Shown: positions 17,601 through 24,872 of the stretch, piece after piece
Numbering within the stretch: position 1 is the stretch's first letter
Layout: every line of letters starts with the position of its first letter
Source of the DNA: a virus
Virus record (IMG/VR): IMGVR_UViG_3300023176_006733
Coordinates: 1-44,511 of that record
Direction: 5' to 3' (one strand)
DNA: 44,511 nt
The notes under the pieces: generated by a model
Seen by the model: the letters and a program-made list of their open reading frames with translations, nothing else
Databases searched by the model: none
Told to the model about the DNA's origin: nothing
Translations under genes and position numbers: made by a program

Positions 17601-18555
17601 CTTCTGAAATTACATGCTTACCGTTCACTGTGTTATCAAGTGCTCCAGTAACAACAACTGTATCTCCAACACTTAAATTATGATCTGTGGCAGTTGTTAT
17701 ATTAATTTTACCAGATTTTAAATCTTTTTCATCAACCGCAAAAGTTACACCAGCAGGTATGATTTTTTTACCTTTTTCATAAAAATCTTTTTTCACCAAT
17801 GTTAAAGAAATTTTATATCTATTCCCTCCAGGTGCGCTAAAATTAGGATATCCCAATGCATTATCTAACAATGTTGTATCATCAATGCTGGATACAATTC
17901 TTTCATCTATTTCTAAACCTATTCTATTTGTGGGGGTATTGGAATATTTTTCAAGTATTATAGTTTGTTTCGGAATATATAAAAAATATCCTCCAATATA
18001 AAAAATACCTTCACTGATTCCACAAATAGAACCACTTTTTGATGATAGGGATGTAACTAATGTTTCGGAAAATAATATTCCTTCTGAACTATCAGTTACA
18101 ACTGCAAAATAAGAAACTCCATCATCTATTGTATTAATAACTTCACCATCTAAAAATAAATCTTCACCAAAATAATTTATCATAATGGTGTTGTTATCTA
18201 TATTTGTATACGTAGATGCGGCAATAACTTCTGCCTTTGCCAAAGAAGTTTGTCCTTGAATGGTTCTACCAACTAAATTATTAACATCTATCTCTTGTCC
18301 TAAATACTCTACTTTTAGTGTCAATGAATTTATTTTTGTATTGAGAGTTAACTCGCCACCAAAAACTCTTGATCCCTCGACAAAATTAACTTCACCTAAT
18401 TTTTCTATTTGATTTAAAAGTATGGATTGTATTTGATTTAATTCTCTCGCTTGTACAGAAAACCCTGGTCTAAATAAAATTTTATAAAATTCATTGTCTT
18501 CAGAAAAATCATCAAAATATGGTGATATATTAAAATTTTGTGTAAGTTTAGGCAT
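11689..18555 (-). CDS. Very large DUF4815-type baseplate/tail structural protein
   Basis: A 2288-residue protein, the largest in the window. Its N-terminus (NISPYFDDFSEDNEFYKILF, then RPGFSVQARELNQIQSIL, LLNQIEKLGEVNF) is the hallmark of the DUF4815 family of phage virion proteins placed next to gp8 in marine T4-like phages. In that position it may do the work of the T4 wedge pin proteins gp9 to gp11 (inference). The middle carries many beta segments, with F-x-x-G-x-x-I-x-G units (LVGRTIQGQTSLAKAEVIA; FRIGQKIRGKEHFCEGIIES). A GSGYVTTPTITIYDGG unit, the same repeat type as in gp14, lies near the C-terminus. The central RYTMRDIGKLERRIETLEYY then TSLSLMEKEA helix is also typical of the family. 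Start: GGAG 9 nt upstream. It begins 3 nt after gp8. Confidence 0.85.
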   Translation of the reverse strand: MPKLTQNFNISPYFDDFSEDNEFYKILFRPGFSVQARELNQIQSILLNQIEKLGEVNFVEGSRVFGGELTLNTKINSLTLKVEYLGQEIDVNNLVGRTIQGQTSLAKAEVIAASTYTNIDNNTIMINYFGEDLFLDGEVINTIDDGVSYFAVVTDSSEGILFSETLVTSLSSKSGSICGISEGIFYIGGYFLYIPKQTIILEKYSNTPTNRIGLEIDERIVSSIDDTTLLDNALGYPNFSAPGGNRYKISLTLVKKDFYEKGKKIIPAGVTFAVDEKDLKSGKINITTATDHNLSVGDTVVVTGALDNTVNGKHVISEVGTSISFSFNIQGKPSTPVIGDVEYIRGIVNPIEKNVTSNFIELLRIENGKKTEEIVYPVLGEIEKTLARRTYDTNGDFTVRPFPIDVLQHKIFGVASPRTTQNTSDNLDGTGTNFVNDLNQGDVIYLSGNTAKTATVGTIQNTSYLILSTGKSLGNGTENQNIGVESKLTLQLGPGKAYVKGYEHETITTKYVDLKKARDLRNVVSEQQGLEFGPYMRVTDFFANNVLDTGIDTADGGGSGMDIVDLHIVKWPSTSRTDGTVNLITSDADAEISFVGIDVLSTDDTNRTKIGTARVRQIDHHGGRSLTIDSKYATDSVNRTYHRLYPSTFNMHLFDFRFSKHDSTVTASNSNTSLITIDDYYKTPNCLFGATITVNTSFLGVVTSDIRKIISYTGTSVNGDPSVQYTAVLDTPLTQPTQSDSTFSINFSLKDVKSGIKLKDTGGGTSVITSAFNVDVTGKNTLTEEGETVLFDDNDDQRTLIFPFNNKAIESTSNREYKFKRTFYEPLTGNVATLNTPFGSKEKFYPGTISNLTLSESQAEQNYIVTVLDPDSSQTGVEGDYIEFSNTSGTGLSAGRSITSLNGAEQLQINVGSTHPDSINFNYEGKYIHVVATMIASDADEGRLIGKKILVSGNTSGAVVDSRSSTLTPSLVQAQQGQIAFGTELDYSPGAINSLKISDVKEIVTIVDSRNPNQNVSNAMVAAAISSQTTGIPSIYNVTNDFIFDNGQKDNYYNYANIRLKNNATVPAGQILVILNYYNHEGFGPFTVDSYIYSGTGNTQYQSIPYYTSPTTGKTFNLRDVIDFRPKRVGIETEDQFGSSSTNDILTSNVFSQKCMPDYDFAFECSYNHYLPRKDKLVLGKDRQFRVIEGISDLEPVLPPDDEDSLTLYSLDLAPYTSLISDVQIRYIDNKRYTMRDIGKLERRIETLEYYTSLSLMEKEADGLVITDSNNNDRFKNGILVDPFSGHNIGDVLNLDYSCAIDFENKKLRPSFYSDAFKFNIDTDSTTLVNNSGILTLPFIKTPIVSQLTTGNWNGASFQKTIQISPGLQNYIGSMFLDPPSDIWYDTVNKANIKVNIEGQFDNWRKIEYKNGHGSQWKDWEDFWSGKQINNDTKNGIVDLGSPSISDRSTTTTNQQKTLSGLTTGNIPEQIIKTFGNKVLNMSVVFGVREQKITFLAKGLKPNKNVFAFFGDTRVTNQIKQATIINLKNVNTANVFRTTPNNYEEIEILDEPGSEDQAGNTATVVFMSDRNTINSCAIMVTNFSNEDSFRIGQKIRGKEHFCEGIIESIQNFTLQDQQLSVNQDGVVAGEFFVPSSIFKSNDLLFRVCDDSENIPELTTSVAEQTFYSKGLIDNKNENGIFSTRPLILRRNDIASEIIIKDVLESNETGTTNYYHPLAQTFYISEDLYPKGVFLERVVLFFRTKDDTVGAKTPVTLQLRPIVNGNPSPSVIIPGSEVILSPGRVTANTETPTAQTDALTSQQIYPDLELGNSNTPNASGLDKGSKTNFVFDHPVYVEPGEYAITLLSNSSSYNLYGFDVNALITGTNPFDSLTVNKNDFVGSLFLPTNTGTYNRVNNSGLMFEVYMCEFSALSGLANFKNELYSANKKYSNTYFDTFKLMTDQLEFTDTFVDFKHSLTEKDSITRNPEIRFTPNKTVDLQQQKQITYMSDVNNAQYSNSLMINLYFETTNTKLSPVFDVTRMGFITVENILNNGEITNNNIIITNTGQGYDTDAHGNTDLFEVSMPDYGTDRATLAAEVFSNTSIKSVYVVNPGSGYVTTPTITIYDGGSPGVLTDNVASTTSMVVKVNGEGAKPEEMLTANVSHSFGGNLLSRYISKRVTLEENFDARDLRIYLNAYKPRGSNIHVYYKVLSNSDPESFDEKPYIAMVQDTAESTYSLNENDTKNFVFRTKDEYISYTNSDGSLFDTFRTFAIKIAFTLNRDVQTTFIGIPKILDMKAIALDSVGVP

Positions 18556-18558
18556 TTG

Positions 18559-20334
18559 TTAAAACTCCAGAATTATCTTATAATTTTCAACCTGATCGGT
18601 AACTCTTTGAACTTTTTTCTTATTCTCTATGTAAAGTATATCACCGGAATAAGGTTTCATATCTCTATCTTTAAAAACATTAATTTTTGCCGTAGCGCCA
18701 GATTTGTTTCCTGTTATTACAGAATTTACTGAAAAATCACCTAAAATCGAATTAACTCTCATAGTAGATCTGCTTGTAAAATCAACTAAAAAACCATTAG
18801 CTGTACTAGATTCTAGTGTTTCTCCGACATATATTTTTTCATCTATTAAAAATCTACCTGATAATTCTATTAATTCTAATGTTATCATCTGACTAGCATA
18901 CGCAGAAGTATAAAATTCATTGTTGGAATTTAATGGATCTCGTAAAATGCCAAATTGTCTATAATCATTAGTTGTGGTAAAATATCCAAATTCATTGCTC
19001 GTTAATGTGGTATCAATCATTAATCTGTTACCATTTAACTCTTCAATAGCATTTTTTCCGTGCCCTCCAACTGGCCCTATTATTATTTTCGCAGTTGCGC
19101 CTTGACCATGCTGACTATTAGCACTAATAATAGCGGTCCCTCTACGATATGAATATCCTTTATTTGATATCAGTGTACTTGTGATACCATGTGTTGCATT
19201 TCCTAAAGTTCTTGCGGTAGCACCAACACCATCTCCTTTTACAGTCAAACTGGGTGAAATTATGTATCCGGAAGAAGTATTAGGTGTTACAACAAAAGGA
19301 GTTTGTGTTATAATTCTACGAGATTGAGAATCATATCTAATTATCTTAGACTGTTCACCTTGTCCTGCATTATTTGATATGTAAATGGTTGATCCGACAT
19401 ATATGTTATCATTTTGATTATCTGCCGATGAAGATAAAAACATCGCTGTCGAATTCAATACAGATGTGAACCTCCCTTCACTAAATACATATGTCGAAAT
19501 AGAATCTGCTGTCGATTTTGCCAATGCGCCAGATGTCAATCCTTTTATGGTTTCAGTATTTGAAAATTTTTCTCCGGGATAACTAACTATAATTTCTGTA
19601 TTACCTGTCTCAAAATATTCTAGTGTTGCATAAATATCACTGACACTAGAATATAAAGTTTCTCCAACTATAAAATCTTGTGTATCACCATCATTATTAA
19701 CTGGTTCAGTTTCTAAAAAAACTTTAAAATATCCATTAGAAGTTTTTGAGATAATATCTATCGCACCATCAACGGCAGAATCTTCAACATCTCTTTGATT
19801 TCCAACAACTGATTGTACTGTTACTTTTTGAACAGGAATAAAATTATCGTCAGAAAATTTTAAAATATCTTGTGGTTTTATGGTGTACATGTATTTCCAC
19901 TTATAACCATCGGATGTTTCTATAACATTCAATCCTGTACCTGTTGGCTTAACAGTTGAGAAGCCATTCGATAAATTATTCTGTAAGCATTTATAGACAT
20001 TATTGTCATCTGTCACTACATAAAAATTTTTATCAAACATATCATTCACATCGTGAGTGTATGCAAAATAATCAGAACTAAATGACCATTCTATTCTTGG
20101 TATAATATGTTTAACATCTCCAGGTTTAATTTTTTTTGCAGATAACATATCATCCCAATATTTGAAATGAGTATTTGCTATCGATTGTGTAGGGCCAGGA
20201 GGATTTTCTTCATTATCCCATTCATCAGTTTTACCGATAAAAAGATACATATTAGTCGGATCTATTTCCGATAATGATTCAACAATTTGTTCCGCAATAT
20301 GAATTTTAAAATTATTTGTAATTAATCTAGGCAT
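18559..20334 (-). CDS. 8: Baseplate wedge protein gp8, enlarged
   Basis: A 591-residue homolog of T4 gp8 (334 aa), a dimeric wedge component. The N-terminal part matches in order: NMYLFIGKTDEWDNEENPPG, FKYWDDML, HIIPRIEWSF, then YKCLQNN and SDGYKWKYMYTI. The last 31 residues (561-591, PYSGDILYIENKKKV... ending YKIILEF) align with T4's HSGEMIYMENRPP...INILFTF. A conserved middle block lies at ~428-476. Insertions at ~190-425 and ~480-555 hold F-x-x-G/x-E-x-I-x-G-x-x-S-G-A-x-A units (near 258-272 and 534-551) and a KGYSYRRGTAIIS unit. The 21-nt gap before the gene is the largest in the long minus-strand train. It carries AATAAATA 5 nt before ATG with no Shine-Dalgarno. Confidence 0.9.
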   Translation of the reverse strand: MPRLITNNFKIHIAEQIVESLSEIDPTNMYLFIGKTDEWDNEENPPGPTQSIANTHFKYWDDMLSAKKIKPGDVKHIIPRIEWSFSSDYFAYTHDVNDMFDKNFYVVTDDNNVYKCLQNNLSNGFSTVKPTGTGLNVIETSDGYKWKYMYTIKPQDILKFSDDNFIPVQKVTVQSVVGNQRDVEDSAVDGAIDIISKTSNGYFKVFLETEPVNNDGDTQDFIVGETLYSSVSDIYATLEYFETGNTEIIVSYPGEKFSNTETIKGLTSGALAKSTADSISTYVFSEGRFTSVLNSTAMFLSSSADNQNDNIYVGSTIYISNNAGQGEQSKIIRYDSQSRRIITQTPFVVTPNTSSGYIISPSLTVKGDGVGATARTLGNATHGITSTLISNKGYSYRRGTAIISANSQHGQGATAKIIIGPVGGHGKNAIEELNGNRLMIDTTLTSNEFGYFTTTNDYRQFGILRDPLNSNNEFYTSAYASQMITLELIELSGRFLIDEKIYVGETLESSTANGFLVDFTSRSTMRVNSILGDFSVNSVITGNKSGATAKINVFKDRDMKPYSGDILYIENKKKVQRVTDQVENYKIILEF

Positions 20335-20339
20335 ATTAG

Positions 20340-20347
20340 TATTTATT
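20340..20347 (-). promoter_or_regulatory. Candidate late promoter immediately before gp8
   Basis: On the minus strand this reads AATAAATA, one mismatch from TATAAATA. It is followed by CTAAT and the gp8 ATG, the same 5-nt spacing seen at 2881 and 42130. It lies in the largest gap of the 38-kb gene train, and gp8 has no Shine-Dalgarno. A chance A/T-rich match remains possible. Confidence 0.42.
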
Positions 20348-20355
20348 AATTTTAA

Positions 20356-23300
20356 TTAAGATTTAATTTCTATGGTTATCTCTACATCATTAAAAGGAGT
20401 TTTTGGTTCAAAAAGTAATTTTCCTTCTAATGATGTAGTGCCACTGTATAAAAAGTTTTGAGTACCTATACCATCTTCTAATAATAATTCTCCAGTATCA
20501 TTAATCGATGACACGACATGCATATGATTATTTGAACCGTCATAAGGTAAATTCAGATGTAATATGTCTCCTTTTTCTTCAAGATCCAAATTTCTTGTCG
20601 ATTGCAATCTAAATGTTTGATTATTGCTACCATTACCTAACGGAACACTTAAAACTAATTCTTGATTCTGTATTGTAGTATCTTCGGTTATCATTCTATC
20701 AAAAATGCTATTTTCAAGTAATAAATCAGAATCATCATTCTCTAATTTTATAACACTAAAATCAATTATATCAACAATTTTTGCAATTTTATCATCTTTG
20801 GAAGAAAGAGAAATGATATCGTTTACCGTTAAATCTTTATGGAATCTAGTATTTATACCTTTTAGCGTGGTTATTCCATCATTTAAACCATTCGCAGTTG
20901 TATATCCTCTTACTGTTTGTTCCAATATCAAAAATGATTCAAATTGTTTTTTATCATAATTTGTTTCAGAAGGATTTAAACTTTCTAAAGAAAAATATAC
21001 AGTGCTTGTATCATCTTCTAAAATAATAGGAACATTATTGTAAAAATTTTCCGTTATTAAATTAAAACTACCTTCTGCCTCAGAATCAACTCTAGTTTTA
21101 GTTGATACACAAGATGAATTTATAATTGATACTATTTCTACTTCTTGGTCATTGTTAGTTAAAGTTATAATATCTCCGATTTCAAAATCATTTTGGAAAT
21201 CAGAAGATAAAACATTATATAAATTTGCCGTGGAAAAATCAGGAATTATATCATCATCAATATTGAAACGAACAGAAATTTCAAAAGTTTTTTGATCTAT
21301 AATATTTTCTATCAAATATTCATTATCATAAAACCTAAATTTCTGTCCTCCAAAAACAGTATATAATGGGGAATTTTGAATTAAAACCGTATCATAGTTT
21401 TTTAAATTGTGATTTATTTCTGTTTCAATTTTTATAGTTCGCAAAGAATAATCCAAATTTTTCACTTTTGGTAATGGATAATTATAACTATTGGAAAACA
21501 TCAAATTAGAAGTATAATTTATTATTCCTGCGGTTATATTATTTGTATAGACATTAGTGTTTAAATCAAATCCAGTATTACTATTTAAGGTGTGAGTTAA
21601 TAATTGTATATTATTATCTTGATCAACAGTTATTTTACTGATTATAGATCTATACTCTTTACCATCGGATAATCTTTGATAGAGTGGATCATTTAATTTA
21701 AATTGATTAAAATTACTTTCTCGATAAAAATAAGTTTCTAGTCCTATTAAAGAGTATCCGTCTTCCATGACCAAATTATCATAATTTTCTAAAACAAATA
21801 AATTTTGTTTGGTATATGCAACAGGATTACTCAGTGTTAATAAACTAATTGTATTTTGACTATCCGTAGTTATTTTGCCATAATAATTATGTTCTAACTT
21901 TAATTCCCCAAAAGATGTTTTGAATTTTTGCTCATTATCAATTATAATGCTGTTATTAGCATCATAATCATCATTCAATTTTTTAATTGTACTCGTAGCA
22001 GATATTATATTATTTCCGCCCTGAACTCTAACTAAAGTACCCGATCCATAATCACTAACATTTTTTCTTACCAAATAATTTATTTGATGATTAGGTTCAA
22101 AATAGGATTCGGCAATAATTTTTTTGACATCTTGATTTTCTAATAATATTCCTGATCCATCTTCAAATGTTAAATAATTATCAAAACTAAAATTAATATC
22201 ATCAGTTGGTATCACATACTCACCAAACATTTTTGTGCCTGCAGGATGTATTAATTTTTTCAATAGTTGTTCATATTCCGCAAACTGTATTTTATTTTTC
22301 AATACATACGAAAAATCTTGATAATAATAACCATCATATATTTTTTTGTTATAACTTAAAAAACCATTTTCATCAAGATACTTGCCTGAGGTATTTGCTA
22401 TAGTTCCTATATTTGCAGTCAATATAGCATTACCATCTCCTATTAAATTTGCAGAAACAATTGGATTCGTAGTATAACCTGCACCAGGATTAGTTATCTC
22501 TATTTCTCCAATTGCACCTGCATCATTTTCCTTCGCAGAACCAACAATTCTAGCATTTTCCCCTTTATCTAAATTTATTGAGAAAACAGATCCGGAATTT
22601 GTCACATAAGCTTGTGCTCCACTATTATATCCAACAATAAAATCATTTTCTGAAAAATCTACTGTAGAAATCAAAAATCTATCAGAAACATCATGATTAT
22701 ATGGTATTGTAAATTTTACGTAAATACCTTCATGAAAAAATAAACTTCCTGTGACTGGTGTTGTAGCATTCTCATCTATTTCGTATTGAAATGCGTAATC
22801 ATTTAAAACAACAATTTGATTTTCTCCATTATAAGAATTATCAACTGAACCAACTACATTTACATTAATTCCTGTTGTTAAACCATGCTTGTATAGGGTT
22901 GTAGCAATTGCTTTATTGCCATCTTTTTCTATCGATTCTATAGGAAAATCTAGTCTTTGCCAATCGGCAGTCATCGATATTGGATCTGAGATGTAATCTA
23001 TGTCGGTAAGATTATCCGCTATATCAATGTTTTTATCATTTGCAACTAGTCCTCTTCTAATTTTGAATTGATTAGGACCTGTTCCTTTGCCTCCTTCAGT
23101 CACCAATAAATCATATATGGTTGGATTACTAGGATTGATGTAACTAGAATTATTAACCGTCAAGTCATTAGATCCTAATCCGTAAGTTCCCAAATATTCA
23201 GAATTTTTCATTCGCATTCTGAAGGGACTAAAATCTAACTTTTCCCCGTCATATACTAACCCTAAAAATGTACCTATTTTACTGCCGCCATTGCTGGTAA

Positions 23301-24867
23301 TCGAATATATTCTTTCTCCTGGCGTGAAAGAACCTGTTATAGAAGGAGTAAATACTGATGAATCAGGATCTTTGTTTAAATTTAAGATCAATACACCACT
23401 ATCTTCTGGAATTTTTACGGTTATTCGGTCAGTTGCGGTAATTTTGGGCAATGCCTGATATCTCGAACCAATAACTAAAGTTTTGATGGAAGATATTGTC
23501 CCCGAATTTAATTTTCTGAAACCAAAAGCATCTACTAATCTATCGTAATGACCAGCATTTGGATCTCCTGATAAGCCATATTTTGATGCCGAAAGTCTTA
23601 CGCCTGCAAAATCAAAAATGATGTCATTATTAAATGAAAAAGTGTAAGAATTAGTTATAGAATTAATTCTACCGGCAAAACCTGATCCTTGTGTTCCAAA
23701 ATTGTTCACCGTTAAAATTGAATCTGTTGTATAACCATCACCTCCATCTAATATATCAAAATCTGTTAAAATTCCTGATGCTACATCCTTAACTCTAGCG
23801 GTTGCTTCTAACCCTCCTCCTCCTGTTATGGTTAATAAGTCTCCAACACTATAATTAGTTCCAGGACTTATTATGTTTACCTTATTGAGAACACCATAAG
23901 TAGTACCTTGTGAAAATTGGTCATCGACAACATTTGTTTTTACAACTTCTCCTATGACAAATCTTCCTGATAAATTTTTTAAATATAATTCTGTTATTGT
24001 TAAATTTCCAATGGCAAATCTATCAACCCTATCTATCACAGCACTAGCTAAACTTTTAACTCCTGTTATAAGTCTGCCCTCAAAATCTGTTAAATCATTG
24101 CTTGTTTCAATTCTAAGTATACTGTCAGATGTCCAATCACCCGATGAAAGTTTAAATATGTCTTCTTTGGGGGTGTAAAAAACTAAATTTTGCTCGTTAT
24201 ATAATGATTTGAATAAAAAATCAAATGTGACATTTGTGCCTTTTGATCTATAAACTTCAATGATGTGTTTAATAACGTTTGATTTATCTGCTTCTATGTT
24301 TAAATCAAAATTGTGTAAAAATGTTTTAAATAAAATATCTATAAAATTTGTTGTTGATGTATTCAAGTCTATATTTTTCAATAAAGATCTTGATGCAAAA
24401 ATTGGATTTTTAAAAAAAGAATTTACGTTTGCTTCAACTCTTGATGTTTGTCCTTTGATTACCTCATTTTGTATGAAATCAACTCTTGTTAAATCTTTTA
24501 CGTAAATTTTATCATTAGATATGAAAGTATCTCTATCAATAGTTGCGGTCGCACCTGATTCTTGTCCAACTATTTGCTCACCTTGAATAAAACCGCTAAG
24601 ATTATTTCTTCCACTTTCTAATATCAATACAAAATCATCTTCTGTCAATAAACTATCTTCACCATTTTCAATATAAAATTTAAATTCAAATTGAGTAACA
24701 TTTTCAACGGTTAATTCATGCAATTCCATCCACTTATAGTACGTTTTGATGAAATTACTGAATTCTGGTCCTTCTTCTAAAATAAAAGAAGGTAACTGAT
24801 TTTCTATTAAATTGGAGATTCTTTTTTCTATTAAAAGATTTTCAGAATCGTTTAAAAATATACCCAT
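20356..24867 (-). CDS. 7: Baseplate wedge initiator, gp7-like, enlarged
   Basis: A 1503-residue protein between gp6 and gp8, where T4 encodes gp7 (1032 aa), the wedge initiator. Motifs matching the T4 gp7 C-terminal region occur in the same order. PEFSNFIKTYYKWMELH is at 34-50. The helical block with VYRSKGTNVTFDFLFKSLYN is at 205-224 (T4: FYSTKGIEASYKFLFKVLYN). KKLIHPAGTKMFGEYVI at 870-886 parallels T4's RFVHPVGFGFIAI. Between these lie repeat units shared with other proteins here (FIQGEQIVGQESGATATI at 93-110; FIVGYNSGAQAYV at 743-755; NPGAGYTTNPIV at 793-804). Residues ~890-1503 are an extension with no T4 counterpart that I can see. No Shine-Dalgarno is visible; it starts 5 nt after the gp6 stop, so coupling is likely. 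Marine homologs are often just labelled structural protein, so the gp7 equivalence is my inference. Confidence 0.76.
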   Translation of the reverse strand: MGIFLNDSENLLIEKRISNLIENQLPSFILEEGPEFSNFIKTYYKWMELHELTVENVTQFEFKFYIENGEDSLLTEDDFVLILESGRNNLSGFIQGEQIVGQESGATATIDRDTFISNDKIYVKDLTRVDFIQNEVIKGQTSRVEANVNSFFKNPIFASRSLLKNIDLNTSTTNFIDILFKTFLHNFDLNIEADKSNVIKHIIEVYRSKGTNVTFDFLFKSLYNEQNLVFYTPKEDIFKLSSGDWTSDSILRIETSNDLTDFEGRLITGVKSLASAVIDRVDRFAIGNLTITELYLKNLSGRFVIGEVVKTNVVDDQFSQGTTYGVLNKVNIISPGTNYSVGDLLTITGGGGLEATARVKDVASGILTDFDILDGGDGYTTDSILTVNNFGTQGSGFAGRINSITNSYTFSFNNDIIFDFAGVRLSASKYGLSGDPNAGHYDRLVDAFGFRKLNSGTISSIKTLVIGSRYQALPKITATDRITVKIPEDSGVLILNLNKDPDSSVFTPSITGSFTPGERIYSITSNGGSKIGTFLGLVYDGEKLDFSPFRMRMKNSEYLGTYGLGSNDLTVNNSSYINPSNPTIYDLLVTEGGKGTGPNQFKIRRGLVANDKNIDIADNLTDIDYISDPISMTADWQRLDFPIESIEKDGNKAIATTLYKHGLTTGINVNVVGSVDNSYNGENQIVVLNDYAFQYEIDENATTPVTGSLFFHEGIYVKFTIPYNHDVSDRFLISTVDFSENDFIVGYNSGAQAYVTNSGSVFSINLDKGENARIVGSAKENDAGAIGEIEITNPGAGYTTNPIVSANLIGDGNAILTANIGTIANTSGKYLDENGFLSYNKKIYDGYYYQDFSYVLKNKIQFAEYEQLLKKLIHPAGTKMFGEYVIPTDDINFSFDNYLTFEDGSGILLENQDVKKIIAESYFEPNHQINYLVRKNVSDYGSGTLVRVQGGNNIISATSTIKKLNDDYDANNSIIIDNEQKFKTSFGELKLEHNYYGKITTDSQNTISLLTLSNPVAYTKQNLFVLENYDNLVMEDGYSLIGLETYFYRESNFNQFKLNDPLYQRLSDGKEYRSIISKITVDQDNNIQLLTHTLNSNTGFDLNTNVYTNNITAGIINYTSNLMFSNSYNYPLPKVKNLDYSLRTIKIETEINHNLKNYDTVLIQNSPLYTVFGGQKFRFYDNEYLIENIIDQKTFEISVRFNIDDDIIPDFSTANLYNVLSSDFQNDFEIGDIITLTNNDQEVEIVSIINSSCVSTKTRVDSEAEGSFNLITENFYNNVPIILEDDTSTVYFSLESLNPSETNYDKKQFESFLILEQTVRGYTTANGLNDGITTLKGINTRFHKDLTVNDIISLSSKDDKIAKIVDIIDFSVIKLENDDSDLLLENSIFDRMITEDTTIQNQELVLSVPLGNGSNNQTFRLQSTRNLDLEEKGDILHLNLPYDGSNNHMHVVSSINDTGELLLEDGIGTQNFLYSGTTSLEGKLLFEPKTPFNDVEITIEIKS

Positions 24868-24872
24868 ATTTT

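Noticed and set aside
18559-20334. gp8 enlargement as a fusion or frameshift artefact
   Set aside because: The frame is continuous, N- and C-terminal ends both match gp8, and the inserted parts use the same modules as neighbouring proteins.
20850-20857. Exact TATAAATA on the minus strand inside the gp7-like gene
   Set aside because: It lies ~520 nt upstream of gp8 inside coding sequence. At about 70% A+T, an all-A/T 8-mer should appear roughly ten times per strand in this window by chance.
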